This document shows positions 30,329-37,129 of a stretch of 37,129 bases of DNA, piece by piece. The DNA lies in contig JASMFX010000087.1 of NCBI GenBank assembly GCA_030751555.1, forward strand, positions 1 to 37,129, read 5' to 3'. Source of the DNA: Candidatus Woesearchaeota archaeon (GTDB taxonomy: Archaea > Nanoarchaeota > Nanoarchaeia > Woesearchaeales > CALCXY01). How positions within the stretch are numbered: position 1 is the stretch's first letter; each line of letters starts with the position of its first letter. The position numbers and the translations under genes are program-made. Below the pieces are notes generated by a model, which saw only the letters and a program-made list of their open reading frames with translations, was not told where the DNA came from and did no database searches.

Positions 30329-32581
30329 ATGTATGAATTAATTATAACAGAGAAGCCGAATGCTTCGAAGAGGATTGCTGAAGCATTGGCCGAAGGGAAG
30401 CCGATAAGAGAAGGGAAAGACGGAGTTTACTTCTATAAGATAAGCCGTGGGAAGCAAGATATTGTTGTAGCATGTGCTGTTGGTCATCTTTATGGGCTTG
30501 CTCAGAAGGAAGGGAAGAAATGGAGCTTTCCTGTTTTTGATATTGAATGGAAACCTACATGTGAGACAAATAAGAGTTCTGCTTTTACTAGAAAGTATTT
30601 GAATACTATAAAGAAGCTTGCTAAGGAGGCTACAGAATTTACGGTTGCTACAGATTATGATATTGAGGGAGAAGTTATTGGACTGAATGTTGTTAGGTAT
30701 GCTTGTAAGCAAAAAGATGCCAATAGAATGAAGTTCTCTACTCTTACTAAGGATGAGTTGATTGAGGCTTATGAGAATAAGAGTAAACAGTTAGATTGGG
30801 GACAGGCTAAAGCTGGGGAGACTAGGCACTTTCTAGATTGGTTTAATGGGATTAATTATTCAAGAGCGCTTACTTCTTCGATTAAGAAAGCTGGTTCGTT
30901 TAAGTTAATGTCAACTGGAAGGGTGCAAGGGCCTGCTTTGAAGATAATTGTTGATAGAGAGAAAGAGATACAGAAATTTAAACCGGTTCCTTTTTGGCAG
31001 ATTGAGCTTAATGGAGAGATGAAGAAGGAAGCTGTTGATGCATGGCACAAAGAAGATAAATTTTGGGATAGGAAGGAAGCTAGTCAAGTAATGAAGAATG
31101 TTAAGGGTGCTAAGAAAGGTGTTATTTCTAAGGTTGAGAGAAGGGAGTTTAAGCAAGCTCCACCAACCCCGTTTGATCTGACTGCAATGCAGGTTGAGGC
31201 TTACAGATGTTTAGGGATACAACCAAAAGAAACTTTGTCTATTGCTCAAGAACTTTATACTGCTGGATATATATCATATCCCCGTACATCATCTAATCAA
31301 TTACCTCCTCAAATCGGTTATAAGAAAGTTTTGAATAAGATTGCAAAGCAGGAGATGTATGCAGACTTATGCAAAGGGATTCTTGCTAAGAAAAGTTTAG
31401 CGCCAAACAATGGGAAGAAATCAGATCCTGCTCATCCTGCCATTTATCCTACTGGAAATACTCCTAATTTAGATGAACGGGAAGCTAGAGTTTATGATCT
31501 AATCGTTAAAAGATTTTTAGCTACTTTTGCTGATGCTGCTGTTAGGGAGACAATGACCGTTGATATTGATGTTAATAAGGAGCTTTTTGTTGCTAAGGGA
31601 ACTAGAACTGTTGAGAAAGGGTGGCATGAATATTACGCCCCATATGTTAAGTTGGAAGAGCTGACATTGCCTGATGTTTCCGAAGGTGATGAAGTTAAGG
31701 TTAAGAAGATTACTTTGCATGACAAGGAAACTCAGCCTCCAAAAAGATATACTCCTGCTTCTATAATTAAAGATCTTGAGAAGAGAGGTCTTGGAACTAA
31801 GGCTACGAGGTCTGAGATTGTTGAGACTTTATTTAGAAGAGGTTATGTTGATGGCAAGACAATTGAGGCTACAAAGTTAGGGATAAGGACGATTGATACA
31901 CTGGCTAAGCATAGCCCTCAGATTGTTAGTGAGGAACTTACAAGGCATTTTGAAAGTGAGATGGAGAAGATAAGAGGAGGAGAGGTTAAAAGTGAGAAGG
32001 TGCTTTCGGATGCTAAGGATGCTTTGGGTAAGATAATTAATGATTTTAAGAAGAATGAACTGAAGATTGGTAAGGAATTATTGGCTGCAAATATTGAGAC
32101 AAGGGATGAGCTTAGCTTTTTAGGTAAGTGTGTGAAGTGCAAGAAAGGAGATTTGCAGATGAGAAGGGGGAAGTTTGGTCAATTTGCTGCATGCAACAAA
32201 TACCCTAAATGTAAGACAACTTATTCCCTACCCAATAATGCTTTGATTAAGCCTGCTAAGAAGGTTTGCGAGCAATGTGGGCTGCCTATTGTGCTTGCTA
32301 TTAAGAAAGCTAAAAGGCCGCAGGAATTTTGTTTGAATCCTGACTGCCCAAGTAAACAACTTGAAGGGGAGGCATTGAAGGAGGCTAAGAAGTTTGAGGC
32401 TGGTAAGGTTGAGAAGCCATGTCCTACATGTAAAGATGGGAAGTTGTTGTTAAGGTCAAGTGTTTATGGTAAGTTTTATGGCTGTGATAAGTTTCCTAAG
32501 TGTAAGTATACTGAGAAGTTAGTTGAGGAGCCTGTGAAAGATGAAGTTGAGGAGAAAGGGGAAAGTAATAAAAAGAAATAA
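30329..32581 (+). CDS. topA: DNA topoisomerase I (type IA)
   Basis: Relaxes negatively supercoiled DNA through a 5'-phosphotyrosine intermediate. The 750-residue protein starts with a Toprim domain (ELIITEKPNASKRIAEAL; VATDYDIEGEVIGLNV with its DxD). Catalytic tyrosine Y317 lies in YISYPRTSSNQLP, and GYVDGKTIEATKLGIRTIDTL follows later. The C-terminus holds three zinc-ribbon modules: CVKCKKGDLQMRRGKFGQFAACNKYPKC-like, CEQCG...CLNPDC and CPTCKDGK...GCDKFPKC. Type IA enzymes with such ribbons are the usual archaeal TopA. The tail is Lys/Glu-rich. The gene for the HExxH protein follows after 17 bases and is probably co-transcribed. Confidence 0.96.
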   Translation: MYELIITEKPNASKRIAEALAEGKPIREGKDGVYFYKISRGKQDIVVACAVGHLYGLAQKEGKKWSFPVFDIEWKPTCETNKSSAFTRKYLNTIKKLAKEATEFTVATDYDIEGEVIGLNVVRYACKQKDANRMKFSTLTKDELIEAYENKSKQLDWGQAKAGETRHFLDWFNGINYSRALTSSIKKAGSFKLMSTGRVQGPALKIIVDREKEIQKFKPVPFWQIELNGEMKKEAVDAWHKEDKFWDRKEASQVMKNVKGAKKGVISKVERREFKQAPPTPFDLTAMQVEAYRCLGIQPKETLSIAQELYTAGYISYPRTSSNQLPPQIGYKKVLNKIAKQEMYADLCKGILAKKSLAPNNGKKSDPAHPAIYPTGNTPNLDEREARVYDLIVKRFLATFADAAVRETMTVDIDVNKELFVAKGTRTVEKGWHEYYAPYVKLEELTLPDVSEGDEVKVKKITLHDKETQPPKRYTPASIIKDLEKRGLGTKATRSEIVETLFRRGYVDGKTIEATKLGIRTIDTLAKHSPQIVSEELTRHFESEMEKIRGGEVKSEKVLSDAKDALGKIINDFKKNELKIGKELLAANIETRDELSFLGKCVKCKKGDLQMRRGKFGQFAACNKYPKCKTTYSLPNNALIKPAKKVCEQCGLPIVLAIKKAKRPQEFCLNPDCPSKQLEGEALKEAKKFEAGKVEKPCPTCKDGKLLLRSSVYGKFYGCDKFPKCKYTEKLVEEPVKDEVEEKGESNKKK

Positions 32582-32598
32582 ATTCTGAAAGTAGTTAT

Positions 32599-33846
32599 AT
32601 GGGCAATTATACGGGCGTTTTTGATTACAAGATAGAGACTCCGGTTTGTAATATTCTGATAGATTTTGAGCAAGGGAGTGCAGAGTATTTCTTTAGTATG
32701 GTTGATAGAGATAGATTTGTTAGTGTAATTGTGGGTGCTATTAAGGATAGTGGGTATAATGATATCAATTTAAAGATTGCTATAAGGATTCGGCCTAATG
32801 ATATAATGGGTGTAAGAAGGGATATAGGAGATCAACATAGGAATAGGCCTAATGAGGAGATTAGGCATTTAAGTAAAAGTTATAAGCAAGCTTATGTTAA
32901 ATCAAAAGAATTTCTTTCAGGAGAATATATTGTTTACATTGAATTCACAGAGACCTTAAGGAGATACTATATTGACATATATAATGATACAATAAGAAAT
33001 AATGATATGGCTAATGCAAATATTAGAACTTTTATTGATGCAATTGAGGGACATTTTAAAACTATCTATCCGGATAGATTATATGGAATCTTAGCACATG
33101 AAATTACACACTTATGGCATATGAAAAAAAGTAAGGCATTAAAATATGCTAGTAGAAATAAGAGAAGATTTAGTAAGATTTCTGGTGGAATAGATATTGA
33201 AGTTGGAGCGTTTAATAATGTTTTATTTAGTTATGGAAAGGAAAATTTCATTATAGGCCTTAATGAAGTTATTGGGTCTTTTAGGTCTATGTATGTCCTT
33301 TTTAGGAAAAGGTTTATTGATTTTACAATGCAACTTTGTACTGAAGGGATGGCTACTTTCATGGAATTATATGCAACTGGAAAAGAAATTGATGATGATA
33401 AAATCTTTAGGGATGCTTTAGAGACTGCGAGAGAATTAAAAGATAAATTTAGGATTTTTTTAACTGATTTTGAAGGTATTATTGGATTAATTAGAAGGGC
33501 TCATGGTCAAACTAGGGAAGTTGGGAACTTCATGCCCCTGGTTAAAAGAAGTAGAGATCAATATGAATTGCATTGTCGAGAGATAAATAAGTTTTTTGAG
33601 GCGTTAAATTTGGGATCATATAGTATTGGTTTGCTTATACCTGTTACATTATATTTACATAGCGATCATTCTGTAGAAGAGATAGGTAAAATGAAACCTA
33701 CTAATTTGATTGATGAATATTGCAAAGTTTCGACTATAATGGGAAGGCAGCCAGTTGTATCGACTAGTCATTTTCACAGAGGAGCATTTGATGTTAGGGA
33801 CTGTATAACTGAGTTTAACAGATTGAGGAAGGGATTGAAGATTTAA
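32599..33846 (+). CDS. Predicted zinc metallopeptidase (HExxH), lineage-specific
   Basis: A 415-residue soluble protein with HEITH at 167-171 in YGILAHEITHLWHMKKS. The zinc ligands would be H167 and H171 with E168 as catalytic base. About 80 residues on comes LCTEGMATFMELY, where E249 sits in the EGxA pattern that supplies the third ligand in MA-clan (gluzincin) peptidases. The N-terminal part (1-120) is beta-rich and contains YIVYIEFTETLRRYY; the C-terminal half is helical. I see no signal peptide or membrane helix, so it probably acts in the cytosol. I cannot place it in a named family. It may be the second gene of a topA operon. The substrate is unknown. Confidence 0.7.
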   Translation: MGNYTGVFDYKIETPVCNILIDFEQGSAEYFFSMVDRDRFVSVIVGAIKDSGYNDINLKIAIRIRPNDIMGVRRDIGDQHRNRPNEEIRHLSKSYKQAYVKSKEFLSGEYIVYIEFTETLRRYYIDIYNDTIRNNDMANANIRTFIDAIEGHFKTIYPDRLYGILAHEITHLWHMKKSKALKYASRNKRRFSKISGGIDIEVGAFNNVLFSYGKENFIIGLNEVIGSFRSMYVLFRKRFIDFTMQLCTEGMATFMELYATGKEIDDDKIFRDALETARELKDKFRIFLTDFEGIIGLIRRAHGQTREVGNFMPLVKRSRDQYELHCREINKFFEALNLGSYSIGLLIPVTLYLHSDHSVEEIGKMKPTNLIDEYCKVSTIMGRQPVVSTSHFHRGAFDVRDCITEFNRLRKGLKI

Positions 33847-33898
33847 CTTTTGACTTAATGCTAAAGATTTAAAAATGAGGTCTGTTTCTTAAGTATTC

Positions 33899-35698
33899 AT
33901 GAAAAAATTAATTTTGTTTGTTATTTTGCTGGCAGTTGTTCCTTTTGTAGTTGGTAAGGAAGGTCATATGACTTTACTTGCTGTTCAGGAAGGAAGTGAT
34001 GGTTATAGTGGTGCTATTGCTGACCTTTATCTTGAGATTATTCCTGGTTCTGGTAGGGTTTTTCTTGAGACGTTTCCATTACTGAAGATTGACACTCAAA
34101 TATCTACTCGGTTTGCTAAGGAAATAGCTTGTGATTATTTGAATGCGGACTGTGAGAGGTATGATTTCATCTATACAATAAATTCTGGTTCTGTCATTGT
34201 GGGTGGACCGTCTGCTGGTTCTTCGATTGCTACTATGACTATACTGATGCTTCAAAATAAAGCAATAAATGAAGAGATTGCAATGACTGGAACAATAAAT
34301 TCTGGCGGAATTGTTGGGCCTGTTGGTGGTTTGAAGGATAAGATTAGGGCTGCTTCTGAGAATGGAATTAAGACGGTGCTTATACCTAAGGGAGAGAGGT
34401 TCTTTAGTGAAGGGGAGGTTAATATAAGTATTAATTCAACTATTAATGAAACTAGTGATGAGATTGATTTGTATGAGTTAGGTAATGAGTTAGGGATTAG
34501 AGTTATCGAAGTAGGGAATCTGGATGACATAATGTATATTTTTACCGGGAAGATTAAGGAAGAGGAGGAGGTTAATTTTGATGTTAATTCCGGATATGCT
34601 GAGACTATGGAGAAGTTAGCTGCTGATCTTTGTAAGAGGAGTGATAAGTTAAAGAATAATGTTTTGGATGAAAGTGGAGAGTTTAACAATACATTTGAGG
34701 ATGGTGTTAACCTAACTGAGAGGGGGAGGGTTGCTTTTGAGAGTGAGGACTTTTATTCTTCTGCCAGCTATTGTTTTGGTGCTAATGTGAAGTTTAGTTA
34801 TATGTTTGTTGCAGGTCAGGAATTATCAAATGATGAGTTTATTGAGAAGATTGAGGTTATCCAGAATCAGATTGATGAGTTTAATGAGGTTTTAGATAGG
34901 AAGGAAGTAAGGACGATAACTGATTTAGAGGCTTTTGTTATTGTTAAAGAGAGGTTGACTGAGGCTTCAAATGAACTGAATGATGCTATCTCTGAGATTG
35001 AAGGGAATAATACTGAAGGGAGCTTTCAGAAGGTAGCTTATGCTTCTGAGAGAGTTAATTCTGCTCACTCGTGGTTTAATTTCTTTGACAATAGAGGGAA
35101 GAGGATTAATCTTAACAAAGAGAATCTTAGGGAGACTTGTCAAAATAAGCTTCAGGAGGCTGAAGAGAGGTTCTTGTATGTTGAGACTTTTATTCCTGGC
35201 GGGATAATTGAGACAAAAAAAGAGATTGATTTAGCCTATGAGGATTTGAATAATGGAGATTATGAACTATGTTTGTTTAAGGCTAGTAAAGCTAAGGCTG
35301 AATTGGATGTTTTTTTGAGTGTTCTTTATGTTGGAGAGGATAAGATTGAAGAAATTACTTCTCAGAAATTAGATGTTGCTCGGAAGAGTATTTTGAAGCA
35401 GATTAAGAAGGGAGCTTTTCCAATTTTGGGATATTCTTACTATGAATATGCGAATTCCCTTAAAGGGGGGGATGATTACTCTACTCTTTTGTACTTAGAG
35501 TATGCTAGAGAGCTAAGTAATCTTGACTTATATTTTAAGAATGGGAAGAAAATTGGCTTTGTTGTTGATAGGGAGTCTTTATTTTATATATTTGGGGTTA
35601 TAAGCGGCATAGTAGTTACAATTGCTAGTATCATAATATTTAAAAAGATAAAAAACCCAAGCAGAACACAGAGTGTTCTGCTGGGAAAAAAGAGGTGA
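33899..35698 (+). CDS. Exported, membrane-anchored Lon-like (S16) serine protease
   Basis: A 599-residue protein with a signal peptide (MKKLILFVILLAVVPFVVG). A Lon-type proteolytic domain follows (about 22-220): catalytic S105 in GGPSAGSSIA and K146 in GPVGGLKDKI, with FIYTINSGSVIVGG before it. There is no AAA+ ATPase domain. A long helical region (about 225-560) with EELxE-type coiled coils leads to a C-terminal membrane helix (FYIFGVISGIVVTIASIII, about 564-583) and a short basic tail. The catalytic dyad would face the cell exterior, anchored at the C-terminus. Archaeal S16 proteins without ATPase are known, but their substrates are not. The ATG follows a TATA-like TTTAAAAATG region, with little leader. 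Confidence 0.85.
   Translation: MKKLILFVILLAVVPFVVGKEGHMTLLAVQEGSDGYSGAIADLYLEIIPGSGRVFLETFPLLKIDTQISTRFAKEIACDYLNADCERYDFIYTINSGSVIVGGPSAGSSIATMTILMLQNKAINEEIAMTGTINSGGIVGPVGGLKDKIRAASENGIKTVLIPKGERFFSEGEVNISINSTINETSDEIDLYELGNELGIRVIEVGNLDDIMYIFTGKIKEEEEVNFDVNSGYAETMEKLAADLCKRSDKLKNNVLDESGEFNNTFEDGVNLTERGRVAFESEDFYSSASYCFGANVKFSYMFVAGQELSNDEFIEKIEVIQNQIDEFNEVLDRKEVRTITDLEAFVIVKERLTEASNELNDAISEIEGNNTEGSFQKVAYASERVNSAHSWFNFFDNRGKRINLNKENLRETCQNKLQEAEERFLYVETFIPGGIIETKKEIDLAYEDLNNGDYELCLFKASKAKAELDVFLSVLYVGEDKIEEITSQKLDVARKSILKQIKKGAFPILGYSYYEYANSLKGGDDYSTLLYLEYARELSNLDLYFKNGKKIGFVVDRESLFYIFGVISGIVVTIASIIIFKKIKNPSRTQSVLLGKKR
35660..35682 (+). other. Perfect 10-bp hairpin at the 3' end of the Lon-like gene
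   Basis: AGCAGAACAC (35660-35669) pairs with GTGTTCTGCT (35673-35682) around the 3-base loop AGA, still inside the coding region (encoding the basic tail). A G3A6 stretch and the SD of the next short ORF follow. It may stabilise or process the mRNA, or be a dimeric protein site; no T-run follows, so it is not a bacterial-type terminator. Confidence 0.5.
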
Positions 35699-35704
35699 TA
35701 GATA

Positions 35705-35803
35705 ATGATACCCAGTTCTTATTCAGAAGTAGAGTATCATTACTCACACTCTAGGATGGTTACAGAACTGATATTTAAAGTTTATTGTAAGATTTTGAAA
35801 TAA
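35705..35803 (+). CDS. Possible small protein, 32 aa
   Basis: ATG ATA CCC... opens 32 codons ending at TAA 35801-35803, with the SD GGTGAT five bases before the ATG and only six bases after the Lon-like gene's stop. The product starts MIPSSYSEVEYHYSHSRM and ends LIFKVYCKILK, possibly an amphipathic helix. Against it, the 3' part overlaps the probable TATA (ATATTTAAAG, about 35770-35779) of the next gene, and such a short ORF may arise by chance. Confidence 0.3.
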   Translation: MIPSSYSEVEYHYSHSRMVTELIFKVYCKILK

Positions 35804-35824
35804 TGATTACATGTTGGTGATGAA

Positions 35825-36358
35825 ATGTTATGTTCGAAGTGTAAAAAGTTTAAAGTTAGGGTGGAGATAAGTCATTTGGGTAGTTTATGTGCTAATTGCT
35901 TTTGTAAGATTTTTGAGAAGAGGATTAGAAAATCTGTGAGAATAGATAGAGTTTTTTCTAAAAATGATAGGATATTGGTCAGTGATAAGTTGAGTGAGTA
36001 CTTGGTTAAGGAAATTATTAAGGGTATGCCTGTTAAGATATTTTTTCGTAAGTTAGATGATGATTTTGTTAAGAGGGAGAAGATAAATAAGGTTGTTGTG
36101 GGATGGACTTTGGATGATGAGGTGAATCAGTTCTTGGAGAAGTTGTTGTTTAATCGTAAAAGTAAAGAGGTTAAGTATGTTAAATTGTTGAAATCGGTTA
36201 CGGATGAAGAAGTTGAAGCGTTTGTTAAGATTAAGAAGATTAAGTTTAGTTTGAATGAGAAAAATGAGGATATTTCTGAGTTTATTTCTGTTTTGAATGA
36301 GAAATATGACGATATTAAGTTTGGTCTTGGTAAGAGTATAAAGAAATTGAAGAGTTAG
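35825..36358 (+). CDS. Degenerate TtuA/Ncs6-like protein: zinc finger kept, PP-loop lost
   Basis: A 177-residue protein whose N-terminus matches the start of TtuA/Ncs6 tRNA 2-thiolation enzymes. It has CxxC at C3/C6, a second pair C22/C25 in LCANCF, then FEKRIRKSVR and NDRILV (47-52). In the enzymes DRILV is followed at once by the ATP-binding AVSGGKDS; here it reads SDKLSEYL, so the PP-loop is absent. The rest (about 60-177) is Lys/Glu-rich and about half the usual catalytic length, with no second zinc finger. It probably cannot adenylate tRNA and may instead bind RNA or a partner. The ATG follows GGTGAT by three bases. The homology is my reading of a short region. Confidence 0.6.
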   Translation: MLCSKCKKFKVRVEISHLGSLCANCFCKIFEKRIRKSVRIDRVFSKNDRILVSDKLSEYLVKEIIKGMPVKIFFRKLDDDFVKREKINKVVVGWTLDDEVNQFLEKLLFNRKSKEVKYVKLLKSVTDEEVEAFVKIKKIKFSLNEKNEDISEFISVLNEKYDDIKFGLGKSIKKLKS

Positions 36359-36485
36359 GAAAACTATAAGGATTCTGTCAATAATAAATCGATAATTAGA
36401 AAAATAAAAAGAGAAAATTTAGCCAATAAAAAACAATCATTAGAAATAAAATAATAACTAAAAAATAAAGAAAAAAAAGAAATAA
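36359..36485. other. AT-rich convergent intergenic spacer
   Basis: Over 80% A+T by eye, between two converging genes. It holds several A-runs on the plus strand (T-runs for the minus-strand SIMPL gene lie beyond its stop), suitable for archaeal T-tract termination. No ORF, tRNA or clear dyad was seen. Confidence 0.4.
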
Positions 36486-37129
36486 CTAGCTTATTTCGTA
36501 GACAACGCTTATTGCGCTTTGCACCTGAACATTCTGAGGAGATATTTTTGAGCTATCATCCATTCCCCTTGCAAGTGAGCTAACTGCCATTTCTGCAACA
36601 GGGTATTCAAATGCTCTAAAGTAAAAGTTATTCTCCTGGATAGAGGTTATTTTTCCTAATGTTACTCCAGTTGAAGAAGCGATGCTTTTTGCTTTGTCTT
36701 TTGCTGCTACAGCTGCTTTCTTTAAAGCGTCGTCTCTTACTTTTGCTTCAAGTGTTTTTGTCAATCCGAATGATACTCGGTCAACGCCGTTAGCTCCAGC
36801 ATCAACTGCTGTGTCTAATAATGTTCCTACATCATCGATATCGGTTGTTGTTACTTTTAATGTGTGAGTTAATCTGTACCTATCATCAATTGACTTTCTT
36901 GTTTCTGGGTCCCACTCAGTTTTTTTGTGTAGGAAATAGTTTGATGTTTCTATGTCATCGCTTTTGATTCCTGCGCTTTTTAGTGCGGCAGTTACTGCAT
37001 TTGACTTTTGTTTGTTTTCATCTTGTGCTTGTTTAGCTGTTACTCCATCTGTCAGAATGTTAATGTATACTGTTGCTTTGTCTGGAGCTACTTCTAATTC
37101 AGCGTTTCCAGAAACAGACATTGTGTTTC
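36486..37129 (-). CDS. SIMPL-domain (DUF541) protein, 5' end outside the window
   Basis: The visible 211+ residues form a SIMPL domain: SVSGNAELEVAPDKATVYI at the start, the middle segment YRLTHTLKVTTTDIDDVGTLLDTAVDAGAN, then DDALKKAAVAAKDKAKSIASSTGVTLGKI and a closing strand VQVQSAISVVYEI. Members are usually exported or membrane-attached and oligomerise; their roles are poorly known. The frame stays open to the window edge, so the ATG at 37121 is probably internal: family members carry a signal peptide before the VSGxAE strand. It should be treated as partial. Confidence 0.85.
   Translation of the reverse strand, partial: NTMSVSGNAELEVAPDKATVYINILTDGVTAKQAQDENKQKSNAVTAALKSAGIKSDDIETSNYFLHKKTEWDPETRKSIDDRYRLTHTLKVTTTDIDDVGTLLDTAVDAGANGVDRVSFGLTKTLEAKVRDDALKKAAVAAKDKAKSIASSTGVTLGKITSIQENNFYFRAFEYPVAEMAVSSLARGMDDSSKISPQNVQVQSAISVVYEIS

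Noticed and set aside
1..37129. CRISPR arrays, insertion sequences, integrases or a replication origin
   Set aside because: I saw no regularly spaced repeats, no transposase or recombinase motifs, no terminal inverted repeats with target duplication, and no clustered origin-type elements next to an Orc1/Cdc6 gene.

Overview
The window is AT-rich archaeal DNA. The archaeal assignment rests on the large subunit of clamp loader RFC, an archaeal/eukaryotic-type GlyRS, NurA, a crenarchaeal-type OB-fold SSB, a TadC/ArlJ-like pilus protein, and TATA boxes placed about 26 bases before ATGs that would give leaderless mRNAs. Other genes use Shine-Dalgarno sequences of the form GGTGAT or GGAGG. Small compact genes, many lineage-specific hypotheticals and bacterial-type pathways (thiE/thiM/thiC, nadABC, iscSU, a two-component system) suggest a DPANN-type archaeon (Woesearchaeota/Pacearchaeota-like). 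That placement is inference; no marker gene in the window fixes it.

Layout. 1-2239: end of a probable pilus ATPase gene and a TadC-type membrane protein. 2248-2321: tRNA-Phe. 2499-3425: orphan protein. 3491-7102 (minus): ssb, glyS, rfcL and an FKBP isomerase. 7241-7488: small membrane protein gene with an apparent frameshift in an A7 run. 7506-10401 (minus): two small proteins, a six-codon mini-ORF (MGDGCC) with its own promoter, SD and T-tract, then a histidine kinase with its response regulator. 10502-10618: a GC-rich, highly structured island, probably an ncRNA. 10664-14602: valS and cysS, convergent. 14659-14791: tRNA-Cys, preceded on its strand by a predicted leaderless 10-codon ORF ending Cys-Cys-Cys. 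14908-18791: thiM-thiE-thiC-orf-thiL operon. 18786-21336: standalone ThiI PP-loop domain, then an arsR-iscS-iscU operon with a palindrome over its start. 21364-23010: membrane MutS-like ATPase. 23192-25450: His-rich membrane DsbA protein and NurA. 25530-28972: nadA-nadC-nadB. 29004-30225: two orphans, the second flanked by 17-bp direct repeats. 30329-35698: topA, an HExxH metallopeptidase and a secreted Lon-like protease. 35825-36358: a shortened TtuA/Ncs6-like protein without its PP-loop. 36486-37129: SIMPL-domain protein running off the window.

How the genes fit together. Positions 13196-21336 centre on cysteine and sulfur: CysRS, tRNA-Cys, a Cys-codon mini-ORF, thiamine synthesis, a ThiI sulfurtransferase domain, and IscS/IscU under an ArsR-type repressor. 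Two products here or nearby, ThiC and NadA, are [4Fe-4S] enzymes and so are likely IscS/IscU clients. NadA, NadB and NadC give de novo NAD synthesis from aspartate.

The most novel signal is the pair of tiny ORFs ending in TGT-TGC(-TGT)-stop. Each follows a good promoter and precedes a T-tract. One lies directly ahead of tRNA-Cys and cysS, the position expected of a leader peptide that senses charged tRNA-Cys.
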